From Adenophora triphylla var. japonica (Eukaryota; Streptophyta; Magnoliopsida; Asterales; Campanulaceae), in the NCBI GenBank assembly GCA_022495995.1, contig JAFEMH010005395.1:100712-164711 (forward strand): DNA of 64,000 nucleotides, given 5' to 3'. Every line of letters begins with the position of its first letter. The stretch's first letter is position 1. Made by a program: the position numbers and the translations under genes. Below the pieces are notes generated by a model that was not told the DNA's origin, made no database searches, and saw only the letters and a list, made by a program, of their open reading frames with translations. Below, piece after piece: positions 11,621-22,209 of this stretch.

Positions 11621-13701
11621 GAACTTGCTCCTAGCCGCCATATTCGTTGCCAATTCGTGGGGGTAGAAGGCGATCGCCTCATCTCTTATTTCTCTCCTTG
11701 GAGGCACATGTGGGGCCTTATTAAGGTGGAATATCTTGTGCTTGATGGCCGTGTTGCTTGCTTGTTCGGTGATTACCCCCAGGTTCGATGCTAGGCCGCC
11801 TAGGCCCTTGTTGCCCACTGCTGGCTGTTCACCTCCCCGGCGAGGTCTCTTCCACATAAGCTTCGAGTCTCCCCTGGTCGACCATTCTCTGGATGATACG
11901 CTTTAATCCCAAGCAATCCTCTGTGAGATGACCAGTGTCTTTGTGGTAGTCGCAGTACTTGCTGTTGTCCCTTCTAAACTTGTTGCCTGGATTCATTGGG
12001 ACTGGAGGAGCTAGCTCGACAGCATTCAAAATCTCAGTTCGACTCACCGTGAGGGGAGTGAAAGCCTCGGGCACCTTCTCTGTTGCCCTGGTTCTGTTCT
12101 TTCCATTTTTATTGTTCCCCCCATTCTTGTTGGAGTCTTTTTTATCGTCAGCGACTTCAACCTTGGGGCTCTTACCATTCTTCTTTTCTTTCCTTTCCTC
12201 GTAAGAGCGACGTTATACACCTTTTCAAACAACTCCTGTCGAGTTGTGACCGTTCGGACTGTGAGCTCGTAGTCCATGTCTTTTGAGGAAATACCACTTC
12301 GGAAGCAATTTATTACCTCTCTGTCTGTGAGGTCTTCTTCTATCTTATCAACCATCTCTTTGAACTTGGTGAAATAGCTCATCGAGCTTTCATTCTTACC
12401 CTGCACCAAGTTATTCAGATCAGTGACGGTTATCTTCCGAGCTCCTGCAGTCGAGAAGCGGTCTAAGAATTTTGTTCTGAAGCATGCCCAAGTGGTGATA
12501 CTACCAGCAGCCAAACCATTGAACCAAGTTAAGGCTGCCCCAGTAAGTGTGCTTAGGAGAGCTTTGCACATGTTGTCGTCCTCATTGGCGACAAAACACA
12601 TAGTGGCTTCCGGATGTGATATGTGGCTCCTGGCATTTGTCGACCCTGAGTACTTCTCCATAAGAGGCAACCTGAAGGTAGGAGGAGGTCGACTATCTCT
12701 GATTTCTTTGGAAAAAGGTCGAAGAGCAAAGTCAATTCGTTCGACCTTTCCAGCATCCTTCTTCTTCTCCTCCTCCCATTGCTCAAATTTCTTTTTCATC
12801 AACAACCATTCTCTGGCATCGGGTCTCTCATCTCCTGGAGGGGAGCGGCGGTGGACCTCTCGGCCTTCACTTCGGGGGAGTCACCTGCCTACTCCTTCTC
12901 GTCCCTGTGAGAATTGGTCCTTTCGATCTTATTGGAGATCTATGTCATACTTCTTTGAGGCGACTGCGCCTCTCGGCGAACGGCGACTGCGCCCGTGATC
13001 TCCATGTGGCGACTGCGCCTTTCCCCTCTCACGTGCGACCTATGCCCATTTCTGTCTCTTTGAGACCACGATCTCTGTGTTGGCCGGGAAACATGCCTGT
13101 TTCTGTTGGCCGTTAACTGAGTCCTCAAATCAGATTGAGCCTCCTGCTCTCTGTTTCTGTTGAGGCTAGCTCTTAAATCATTACTCGGCACATGAACTAT
13201 AGTAGGAGCTCGACGTACCATTCTGTCCTCGCCGTTCTGTCCCACACCTTCGTTTGGCCTAGCACTCCTGGCCTGCTGCCTGTTGGAGACTTGGGAGGGA
13301 GCAATCCTTTCTGAACGTACGTCGGCCTGCTCTGCCTCCTCCATGGCTATCAAGTCAGCCAAAATTTGAGCTCGCTCTAACATCATTTCCTTCTTGCTCA
13401 TGGGGTTGGTGGAGGGACCTGCCCTGTTTCCAACATTCACCTGAGCATTTGGACGCTTTGGAGGAGGTGGAACTTCTTGCCCATCCATATGTCTTTTCCC
13501 TCTCCTCGTGTCAGGCAATCCCCTGCCGTCAACGACACTAGTAGAGCGTGTGGCTCTGCCATGAGGACGATTTGGTGGGGGAGGAGGCAAGTTCAAGTTT
13601 TCAGCATTGACATTGAGATTTCCTGCGTTTGTATTGGGGTTGTTGTTCACCTCAATGAATTCTTCAGAAGCATCTTCAACATGCCCGTCTGGGGTTACCA
13701 T
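11621..13701 (-). pseudogene. Element G gag, frameshifted
   Basis: N-terminal part (12940-13701, from ATG at 13701): Asn/Pro-rich, then basic Arg-rich sequence without a named domain. Second part (12044-12805): the retrotransposon gag core with GAALTWFNGLAAGSITTW and FLDRFSTAGARK, the W-F-x-L...F...F pattern of Retrotrans_gag. Third part (11829-12074): a zinc-knuckle-like motif KYCDYHKDTGHLTEDCLGLK (Cys, His, His, Cys), typical of Tat/Ogre gag. Each part is in a different frame, so no complete Gag can be made. Gag would form the cytoplasmic particle and bind the RNA. Confidence 0.85.
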
Positions 13702-13746
13702 TGTTGTAGGTTGATGAACTTTTCGAGGTCAAGCTTAAGCACGTTT

Positions 13747-13762
13747 CCGTGCAATGGAACCA
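13747..13762 (-). other. Candidate primer-binding site of element G
   Basis: On the minus strand, two bases after the LTR, the sequence is TGGTTCCATTGCACGG. It begins with TGG as a tRNA-primed PBS must, but I do not recognise which tRNA it would match. Confidence 0.5.
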
Positions 13763-13764
13763 AA

Positions 13765-14425
13765 CGATGCTTTGCAGAAATGTGCTTATCAATCTTCCTC
13801 CACGTGGCAGGGGCCCGATCACTGGCTCCTTGACACAGCAACCCACGACTAGCCGGATGTGTCTCCGGCGAAGACGCTCGGGCGTGAGAGTAAGATTACC
13901 GTTGTTTATAGCTCAAAATGTATAGAATAATGAATTCTGATAACAAAATGGCAGTTACCTTTTACCGTTTGGTAGTGATGAAGTATTTATAGGCAAGAGT
14001 GATGTATTTTTGGGGAGGCAACATGTCCTCCGAGATTATAGCCAAGAAGCATTTACTTGGTCGTGGGCACGTGTCTATAACGGTCCCTGATTTGTAGGGA
14101 TGTAGTTGTGAGCATTGATTAACCAAATAAGCCGGCAAGTGTCAGGTCGTCACTTGCTGAGTTAGGTCGAGGTCGCCACTCGTGGAATGGTCGACCTGAC
14201 TGTCGGGTAGAGCATGGTTCGTACCCGAATTGTAGCATGGATCATGAGGTCGGACTAAGTTAGGTCGGAACCTGTAAGTCGGACCATGGGCTTAGTCGAC
14301 TGATGTGTGAGATGGGCCGTGGGCCTTGTTCTGATTGGATCAGTCTCATTGAGAATGTGGGTGTCAATGTTATCTGTGATTGGGCTTTACTCGTTTGGCC
14401 CAACTCGACACTTTTGGTATGTTCA
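13765..14425 (-). repeat. Element G 5' LTR (right copy)
   Basis: Partner of 2436-3086. On the minus strand it starts TGAACATACC, ends GCATCG, and carries a TATA box CCTATAAATACT (plus positions about 13984-13991) that should drive gag-pol. Differences from the other LTR are a few substitutions and short indels, for example around 14042-14052. Confidence 0.93.
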
Positions 14426-14430
14426 AATAC

Positions 14431-14612
14431 CATCCTCCTCCCCTCACATTTTTTCCACACAAACTCCATTAACTCTCTTTTAACTTTCTCTAACGAATTT
14501 CGTTAATATCTTTGATTCTCAAGCTCAAATCATAATCCAACTTTCTTATTTTCATCAAATATCCATATTTTCATCCAACATCTTCATTTCATATATTTTC
14601 ATATTTTACATT
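14431..14612 (+). other. hAT 5' leader after the nested element
   Basis: The hAT sequence resumes after the AATAC duplication: pyrimidine- and A/T-rich leader without a frame, ending at the probable transposase start ATG at 14613. Confidence 0.6.
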
Positions 14613-16871
14613 ATGAATATTCTTAAGAACCTCACAAGCAAGAAGGGTAGCAAGGGTAGAGGGTGAGGAGAATCTTCTTCTAAAGCATCACTACGATTTG
14701 TTGAAATGAAGGTGGTCAATTTTATAATATGGGGCTTTCGGGGCAAAATGAGGTGGAAGATTGGGAAGATGATGACAAAGTGGAAGAGATTTCAAATTTT
14801 GTGCCACCACAAAATGTTGATAATCTAACTCCACCTACTCAAGAAAGTGGTGTAATACTATGGAAGCCACAATGGGAGAGCGGCGGCGTAAAGCAAAAAA
14901 TAATTCCCCTTCCGTTCCAAGAACCAAGAAAAGTGAATCCGAAGTATTCACAAAATTCTACAAAAAAGTTCCCGTTGACGCGACGGGTAAGAATTTCAAA
15001 GCAATATGCAACTTTTGTCCAACAAATAACAAACAAACATAAGATTATTGTACTGGTGGTGGATACGATACTTTGAGAAGGCATACAAGGGAAAAACACC
15101 CCGGGGAATATGGCATAGATACCACTCAAGCACAATTGCAAGGATTCGCTTCTTCGAAAAATATTGGTACGTCTTCTCAAACTTCTTCTAATTTATTTTC
15201 ATATAATCATCTAAATCATAAAAGAGAAATGGCTAAATTTGTTTGTAAGCAATCTCTTCCCTTTAATTTTCCCGATAACGAATACTATGAACATTTAATT
15301 AGATGTTGTTTTAATCCTGCCGCTAGCAAAGTGGCTCGTACAACCCTAACACGAGATGTTAAAAATATAGTAGGAGAATATAAATTTGATTTACGTAATA
15401 TTTTTGCTAATTTGTCATCTAAAGTTTCTATTTGTTCCGATAAATGGAGTGATAAAAAAAATTTATATGGGAGTAACATGTCATTGGATTGATGATTCTT
15501 GGAAAATTCAAAAGAGGTTACTTGCATATAGATTATTTGATGATGCACATACCGCACATAACATAGCTCATATGTTACAAACAATTTGGCATGAATATAA
15601 TCTTGTTGATAAAGTTTTTTCAATGTCTTTTGATAATGCTAGTTCTAATATCGATAGTTTGCCCGAATTAATTTTAGTTTGTAGACCATCACTAGGTGGT
15701 AGATTTTTTCATATTAGATGCATTTGTCATATTTTAAACTTATGTGTGCAAGATGGTTTGCGTGCTTTCGAAACTTCTATATGCAATTAAAGATGGTGTT
15801 TATGATATTATGAAAATATCAAAAATTACAAGGCTATGGAAGCAATATTGCACAAATCATGGAAAAAAAAAACAAAAAAGATTCCCAATAGATGTTCCAA
15901 CTAGATGGAATTCCACCCTTCATGTTTTAGAAGAAACTTATGCTTGGAAAAATGAAATTTACATGTTTTTGAGATCCATTAATTATGGTACCCAATTTGG
16001 TACAAACTTATATACTACACAATAGGAATAATGTGCAAGTATGATTAATTTGTTGAAGAAATTCGCAGCGGCAACCTTGGCATTATCCGGTGCGTATTAC
16101 CCTACTTCTACTTTAGTTGTTGATCATTGTGTGAAAATTTCTAGTATATTTTCCGAATTTAAAGATGATGTTATTCTTAAAGATGCGATTTTCAAAATGC
16201 GAGAAAAGTGGAGAAAATATTTGCTTAACAATCCCGATATTTTTTTGGTTACTAAGTTATTAGATCCTAGAGTTAGAGAGTAAGGTTTAACTCAATTTTT
16301 AGAATATTATTATTCAAACTTTTATTTAGTGGGAGATCCCAATATGCCTAACATATGTCAAAAAGTTGTTAGTGTTAAACAAACCATTTTAGAAATTTAT
16401 CAGGAATACAAGTCAATATATGGTGATGCATATGCAACAACAAGTGAGCCTTCTTCTTCAGTACTTCAACATTCCTCATCATCATTTGTAGCAAGTTTTT
16501 ATGGAAGACAACAATCTCATGGCGATGTTAATGGCGAATTTGATAAATATTTGACCACCGAATTTGAACAAGAAAATCTATTTGATATTTTGAGTTGGTG
16601 GTCAAGGAGAACACACGCTTTTCCTATCATTTCAAGAATTGCACGAGAAGTACTTGCTTGTCCCGCATCAACGGTTTCGGTGGAGCAAGCTTTTAGCATT
16701 GGTGGGAATATAGAGCATAATCGTCATAATTTATCATCCGATAGTTTTCAAGCTTGTAATTTGTTGAATGATTGGATTAGAGCGGAAAGAAGAAAACAAG
16801 ACGACCCACCAACGGATCTTCTTGGTGGCGAAGGTGAGTACTTTGATGAAACTAAATCGAAAAGCGATTGA
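14613..16871 (+). pseudogene. hAT transposase with BED finger and hATC domain, broken
   Basis: Likely start ATG at 14613 (MNILKNLTSKKGSKGRG, then TGA). The BED zinc finger is at about 14930-15100: CNFC, then LRRHTREKH, giving C-x2-C...H-x4-H, but a TAA at 15040-15042 cuts it. The middle (15100-16280) is the RNase-H-like catalytic region with SDKWSD, MGVTCHWIDDSWK, FSMSFDNASSN, HIRCICHILNLCVQDGL and VPTRWNST. The end (about 16560-16800) is the hAT dimerisation domain with WWSRRTHAFPIISRIAREVL and CPASTVSVEQAFSIGG. Frameshifts lie at the A-run 15454-15461 and near 15770; further stops are at 16023 and 16281. It would have cut and rejoined the hAT ends. As it stands the element is non-autonomous. 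Confidence 0.92.
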
Positions 16872-17682
16872 GGTAAGTACAATGTAATTTATTTAATTGT
16901 TACTATAGTTTTATTATTAGTTAGAATTTAGATAATTATTGTAATAAAAGGAGGTAAAGGCTCCTAATATCCTCCCTTAATTATAAAAGGGTAAGGTTTG
17001 TTTGTCCCCCTCATGTAATTTTTTCCAATGATTAATAAAATTTAAAGGGTATCGTCCTTTTTTTCTTTTATTTACTTACATTTATTTAGTTTTTTCTATC
17101 TCTTTTTATATACATTTTTCTAAAAAAAAATCACTCATAAACAAAGTCTAAAAGATTATTTTCTAGTCAATAAAAAATTAAAATAAAATAAAAAATAAAT
17201 ATAGGGTAGTCCGTCCCTCTTTTCTTCTATATACTTTCATTTGTTTAGTTTTTTTTTTATCTTTTTTTATATACCTTTTTCTAAAAAAAAAATCAATAAT
17301 GTACAAAGTCTAAAATATTATTTTCTAGTCAATAAAAAATTAAAATTAAATAAAAAATAAATATAGGGTAGTCCGTCCCTCTTTTCTTCTATATACTTTT
17401 ATTTTCTAGTTTTTTTTTCTATCTTTTTATATACATTTTTCTAAAAAAAATCACTAATAAACAAAGTCTAAAATATTATTTTCTAGTCAATAAAAAATTA
17501 AAAGAAAATAAAAAATAAATATAGGGTAGTCCGTCACTCATTTCTTTTACACTTTCATAAGTTCATTTGCCTTGTTTTTTTAATCTTTTTTTATATAACT
17601 TTTTGAAAAAAGAATCAGTAATAAAAAAAATCTGAAACATTTTTTTCTATTCAAAAAAACAAAATAAAAAAAACATAAACCA
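16872..17682 (+). other. hAT 3' noncoding region
   Basis: AT-rich sequence without coding potential; most of it is the tandem repeat described at 17050-17665. Confidence 0.8.
17050..17665. repeat. Tandem repeat, about 160 bp per unit, about 3.5 units
   Basis: Units share ACAAAGTCTAAAATATT, TTTTCTAGTCAATAAAAAAT and ATAGGGTAGTCCGTCCCTCT. The first motif occurs at 17141, 17303 and 17461 (periods 162 and 158), with a decayed fourth copy near 17625. It lies inside the hAT 3' region. Confidence 0.88.
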
Positions 17683-17782
17683 TTGAACCGTCGGTTTCGA
17701 ACCAGAACCGTGAACCAACGGTTCGGTTCCGATTTCTTCTTTTCCAAAACCGGCGGTTTCGAACCGGAACCGGAACCGTAAA

Positions 17783-17802
17783 TGGCCATCCCTAAGCTTG
17801 CC
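17783..17802 (+). repeat. hAT right end: terminal inverted repeat plus target duplication
   Basis: TGGCCATCCCTA (17783-17794) is the inverted partner of 2018-2029, followed by the second AGCTTGCC (17795-17802). Confidence 0.95.
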
Positions 17803-18110
17803 ACCGTCACTTCCTATAAGGCCATAAAGTTTAAGGAGACCGAGGTCCATGAACAGAAGCTTGAAAGACGAGATGAGAAGGACAAAGGCGACCTGAAGAA
17901 AGCCGTGGAGCTCCTAAAAAACATTTGAGTTGATGAAGATGCTTTCAAGACAGCTAAGGCCAAAGTCGAGGGGGAGGAAAGGGTTTCCAAAGCGGCATTA
18001 ACCAATGCTGAGGAGGCTGCCCATCTTAAGGAGGCAGAACTGAAGAGCCAAAGGGTTGAAGCCCAAAAAGTGGCCGAGGAGGGTCGTTCGGTCATAAGTC
18101 TTGGACAATT
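17803..18110 (+). pseudogene. Element O antisense accessory gene, 3' part (coiled-coil-like)
   Basis: Continues the exon hit by the hAT: ATVTSYKAIKFKETEVHEQK and onwards, a highly charged Lys/Glu/Ala heptad-like stretch (DEKDKGDLKKAVELLKN, a TGA at about 17927, then EDAFKTAKAKVEGEE and EAAHLKEAELKSQRVEAQKV). This resembles a long coiled coil. It belongs with 751-2009 as one gene of element O. Beyond 18110 it runs into tandem repeats. Confidence 0.6.
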
Positions 18111-18620
18111 TTTAGATGTTTTACCTCTCTATGCTGAGTAAGGTCATTCGACATAGGTCTTAGGTAATTTTTGAGTACTTGTCCCGTTATGCCGGGGAGG
18201 GTCGTTCGATCATAAGTATTGAACAATTATTAGAAGTTTTACCTCTCTATGTCGAGGAAGGTCATTCGACGTAGGTCTTAGGTAAGTTTTGAGTACTTGT
18301 CTCTTCATGCCAAGGAGGGTTGTTCGATCATAAGTCTTTTAGACAATATTTAGGTTTTTATCTCTTATGCCGAGGAAGGTCATTCGACATAGGCATTATA
18401 TAATTTTTGATGTTTTACCTAAATATGTCGAGGAAGGTCGTTCGGTCATAGGTCTTAGGTAATTTTTAGGTTTTTATCTCTCTATTCTGAGGGAGGTCAT
18501 TCGACATAGGTTTTAGATAATTTTTTATGTTTTACCTCTCTATGCCGAGTAAGTTCGTTCGGTCATAGATCTTAGGTAAATTGGTGAGAATTTATCCCTT
18601 GAATGCCGAGTAGGGAGCTC
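18105..18620. repeat. Tandem repeat of about 59 bp in the 3' spacer of element O
   Basis: About nine imperfect units alternating GTCATTCGACATAGGTCTTAG and ACCTCTCTATG with GTCGTTCGATCATAAGTCTT. ACCTCTCTATG occurs at 18123 and 18241, giving a dimer period of 118. Confidence 0.85.
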
Positions 18621-18784
18621 CCCGTCTTTTGTCTTGCTTGTCATTTGCTTTGATGAAACTGTATCCTTATTAACTGAAACTGATTACATCAAACTGTAAT
18701 CCTATTTTACTTGAAAATAACTGGAAAGACTAACAACGACTAATCTATTAAATAAAAACAGACTTATAAACTAGTGATAATACT
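18621..18784. other. Spacer between repeat array and integrase end of element O
   Basis: Short AT-rich stretch, convergent 3' ends on either side. Nothing further recognised. Confidence 0.5.
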
Positions 18785-19684
18785 TTCGTAGATGATCAGA
18801 ATGCCACGGATATTTTAGCTCTTATCCATCTGGGGTCTTCATTCTGTAAGTCACTTCTCTGATAACTTGAGTAATAATGTAGGGGGCTTCCCAATTTGTG
18901 GAAAGCTTGTTCTGTTCTACCTTTCTGCCAGTTGTTTCAATTTTTCTAAGTACCCAATATTCGACTTAGAATACTCTCTTACCCTTTTTTTCATAATAAT
19001 CTTTGTTTATTTGCTTGTAATTCACCATCATCATCTGAGCAGCTAGTCTTCTTTCATCTATTAGGTCTAGGTCTAGGAGCCTGTTGACCTTGTTTACTTG
19101 CTCATTATAGTTTGAGTTTCTCGTTGTAGGGATAGCTATCTCAGCTGGTGCCATGGCCTCATAACGGAAGGTTAGTGCGAATAGGGTTTCCCCGATTGGC
19201 CCCCGGGTGGTTGTGCGAATTGCCCATAAGGCTCAAGGGAGTTTGTCCAACCATCTACCATCACTCCCTTCAAGGTTCTTGGTTAGGGCTGTAAGCACCA
19301 ACTTGGTGGCTACTTCCGCATGTCCGTTGCATTGAGGTCTGCTCACTGATGACTTGATGTGTCTGACTCCCAGTCTGTTCAGCTCTGCTGTAAATGCCTT
19401 AGAGAACTGGAGAACATGATCTGAGATGAGTGTGTGGAACCCCAAAGTGACACCAAATGAAGTCGTGGACAAAGTTGATTGCATTCTCCTCTGTTATTTC
19501 AGCTAAGGCCTTTGCCTCTATCCACTTGGAGAAATAGTCGACTGCCACGATCACATACTTGCAATTACCTCGGGCGGGGGGGGGGGGAGGATCCGATGAT
19601 GTCGATTCCGCACATGTCAAATGGATACGTAGGTATTATGAGAGTCTGTTCCTCTGCTGGAAGTCTATGAATGTCAGCATATCT
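18785..19684 (-). pseudogene. Element O integrase core and C-terminus, frameshifted
   Basis: Minus-strand pieces: 19399-19620 with GNCKYVIVAVDYFSKWIEAK, then 19233-19484 with LISDHVLQFSKAF (second catalytic Asp) and PQCNGHAEVATKLVL (third catalytic Glu), then 18966-19154 with LLDLDLIDERRLAAQMMM and a decayed end to about 18785. The order and motifs are those of a gypsy integrase. A run of about nine G's at 19577-19585 marks one frameshift. The zinc-binding part is in the neighbouring frame at 19685-20659. Confidence 0.87.
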
Positions 19685-20659
19685 CTAGCACTTATCACAC
19701 TTTCTTAAGTAGGCTTGCGCGTCATCTCTCAGGTTTGGCCAGTAGTAACCTAGAGTGATAATTTTATCAGCTAAGGTTTTGGCCCCCGGGTGACCGCCAC
19801 AAATGCATTTGTGGACTTCTGCCAAGATATTTTCTATTTCCTTGGGATAGACGCACCTTAGCAGGGGCTTTGTGAATGATCTTCTGTAGAGAATTCCTTT
19901 CATCACTGTGAACCTTACTGACTTCTTCTTGATAAGTCTAGCACGTGCTTCATCCTCTGGGAGTTGGTTCTTTTCAATGAAGTACATATAGTCATCTATC
20001 CAACACTTTTCCTCCCTATCTAGGAGCATTACTCGTAGTATTTCGTGGGCAGGTTCTTCGTCAAAGACTATGAGTGGGTTAGAGTCAGGATCTGCCACGT
20101 CAATAGTTGTCAGTTTAGATAGAACACCTGCCACTTGATTATCCTCCTTTCCTATCTGACTTATTTCAAAAAATTCCAGCTTTTTTGTCATGTCTAGGAC
20201 GAGGTCTTTATACTTTGTAAGTATGGGATGTTGAGTGTTGTACTCTCCCTTTATCTGCTTGTCTACGAGCTGGGAGTCACAGAAGACGGCGATTTTAATT
20301 GCTCCGTAGAAGGATGCCAACTCTATTCCAAATATCAGGGCCTCGTACTCAGCTTGATTGTTGGAGGCAGTAAACTTGAATCTGATTATGTCTTGGATGG
20401 TGTGCTCTCCATCAGGACTTGCTAGTACAATTCCAGATCCGCTTCTTTCCTTAGTGGCTGAACCATCTGTGTATATGACCCAGCAGTTGGATAGGAGCTC
20501 AATGGTCGGTTCTTCCCCCGCAGGTTTTTTTCGCTTACGGGAGGTGGGGTCGTGCTCACCTATGAAGGTGGGCTCAACTATAAAATTGACCAGAGGTTGT
20601 GCTAGGAGTGTCTTCATAGGTTGGTATCTGATATCAAACTCAGTGAGTCGATAGACCAA
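19685..20659 (-). pseudogene. Element O archaeal-type RNase H plus integrase zinc-binding domain
   Basis: An uninterrupted 324-codon frame. Residues about 60-200 are a second RNase H of the type acquired by the Tat lineage: YTDGSATKERSGSGIVL (first Asp), ASNNQAEYEALIFGIELA (Glu), IAVFCDSQLVDKQIKGEYN (Asp). The last motif reads AGVLSK where the family usually has A-D-x-L, so one catalytic Asp seems lost. Residues about 270-324 are the integrase HHCC region: CGGHPGAKTLADKIITLGYY and CDKC. It is part of a gag-pol polyprotein in which RNase H removes the RNA strand. Called pseudogene because the rest of pol is split. Confidence 0.85.
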
Positions 20660-20837
20660 TTAAGGAGACGTCTTGAGCAGTCCAACTTATGCAAGATCTT
20701 CTTCAATGGTGCTTTTGTATACACAATTATGGGATGTGCAGAAAAGTATGCTCGTAGCTTTCTTGCCGCTATGACTAGGGCGTATGCTATCTTCTCTGCG
20801 TTGAAGTATCTGCTCTCCACATCTGATAATGCCTTTC
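20614..20837 (-). pseudogene. Element O RT-linked RNase H, truncated by element A
   Basis: Minus-strand coding reads ...KALSDVESRYFNAEKIAYAL and ARKLRAYFSAHPIIVYT, the known RNase H block that follows RT in gypsy elements. It stops at 20837 where the LTR of A begins, after what should be the conserved Y-V-S-K-A-L motif. The upstream part of pol is expected right of the window. Confidence 0.85.
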
Positions 20838-22189
20838 TGTAAGTACCCCAATCCAGACCGCTCTCCATCCGAGCATACGGGAAACACCGAGGATTCACTC
20901 ATTAGTGATCCCGAAGACCCGTAACGTCCAAAAGGTCCAAACTGACCAGCCAAACCAAAGAAGGACCTTTCATGGATAAAAGGGAATCCAAGGACTTTGC
21001 AGGAAATAACAAAAAGGCAAAAAATACATCAGCTTGCATACATGTCCGTACGGACACATATGTAAAGCAAGATGTGTCCGTACGGACACTTATGTCAACA
21101 CGCTAGAATCATTGCAAAATCTCCACAAAGTCCACAATATTCCCTAAAATCCAGAAAAATCAAAAAATTGTAATTGCATACAAGTTTGTACGGACACTTT
21201 TGCAATTTTTTGAGTCCTATAAATAGAGGGCTCCCCCTCTCATTTCAAACACCTTAACTCTCTCCTATCTCCCCCCAGCCTTCAGGCACAATTCTAAGTC
21301 GTTCCGGCCTCTTCCGGTCCTTCCCGAGCCCTCCCAAGCCATCCCGAGGCGCTCCCAAGCCCTCCTGAGGCTATCCCGGTCCGTCCCGATCGACCTCCCG
21401 ATGTCCCACAAGCCCTATTCATCCCAAACAAACTCCAAACACCCAAACGGCTCAAACTGGTCCAAACCCGCGAGTCCAAACGAGTGTGAACGAGTGCTAA
21501 TTAGGGGAGGTTCTGCCCGAGTGAGTGCATAATTTCTCTCCTCTTTAGAAACCCCGAGTGTGATACCGAGAGTTAATTAGGGGAGATTTTTCCATTAGTG
21601 AGGACAAAACTTCTCTCCTCTTTAAACATCCTTAGCCAAACACATTCCTCCTACAAACCCTAGGAAGATAGAACTTAACCAACATTGGTGAGTTCTCCTT
21701 CTGCACATTTAAATACTGCTCTAAATTTTAGTCTTTAAATACTTTATTGCTTTAAATTTATTGCTTATAATATAATCTACATTTACTATTCACGCATACC
21801 CAAACCGTACAAACGATCCCACAAGACCTTCCATTGCACTATGGAGGTCTGACGGTGATAGCGGTTTGTTAATATTCCCGCACTGTCTTTCAATTATTTA
21901 ATTAATGCATTTTATTAAAAAACACACACACATACACACAACATTTAAAGAAAAGGGTATCAAAAGACTCGTGTATACGAGGCGAATCGGGTGAGCTTAA
22001 AATATCTCTTCCCGAGGCGTAACCTGACCTCCGAACTCAAAATCTCATCACACAACAAAACAAACAAAAATAGCCTTTTCTCAATGTTTTGGGAATAATC
22101 AAAACGGCGTGGCGACTCTACAAAACGAAAAGAAGCAACGGGCCACCCGGCTTCGAGATGCCGCCCGTGCGCCGGATCGGGTAACTTCA
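20838..22189 (+). repeat. Element A 5' LTR
   Basis: 1352 bp, TGTAAG...TTCA, followed by GT and the PBS. It contains three copies of a GTCCGTACGGAC palindrome, a TATA box at 21218 and duplicated AATTAGGGGAG segments (21490-21600). The partner LTR is not in the window. Confidence 0.85.
21043..21225 (+). promoter_or_regulatory. Element A LTR promoter: palindromes plus TATA box
   Basis: TGTCCGTACGGACA at 21043-21056, GTGTCCGTACGGACAC at 21074-21089, and a half copy TGTACGGACAC at 21187-21197, then TATAAATA at 21218-21225. The last copy starts 31 bp before the TATA box, nearly the same spacing as in B, C and D. Confidence 0.7.
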
Positions 22190-22191
22190 GT

Positions 22192-22209
22192 TGGCGACTC
22201 CGCTGGAGA
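22192..22209 (+). other. Element A primer-binding site
   Basis: TGGCGACTCCGCTGGAGA, two bases after the LTR. It corresponds to a plant tRNA-Arg type PBS as reported for Ogre elements (from memory); one mismatch from the TGGCGACTCCGCTGGGGA form. Confidence 0.8.

Larger units (their letters stand above)
2436..14425 (-). mobile_element. Element G: full-length Tat-type Ty3/gypsy retrotransposon nested in the hAT
   Basis: Two LTRs (2436-3086 and 13765-14425) bracket about 10.7 kb of internal sequence. AATAC at 2431-2435 and 14426-14430 is the 5-bp target duplication, and it restores the hAT sequence when the element is removed. On the minus strand the order is 5' LTR (right), PBS, gag, protease, RT, RNase H, integrase, spacer, antisense accessory gene, polypurine tract, 3' LTR (left). 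That is the Tat-lineage plan with an additional antisense gene. All coding parts are frameshifted, although the LTRs look about 97 % identical by eye. Confidence 0.93.
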
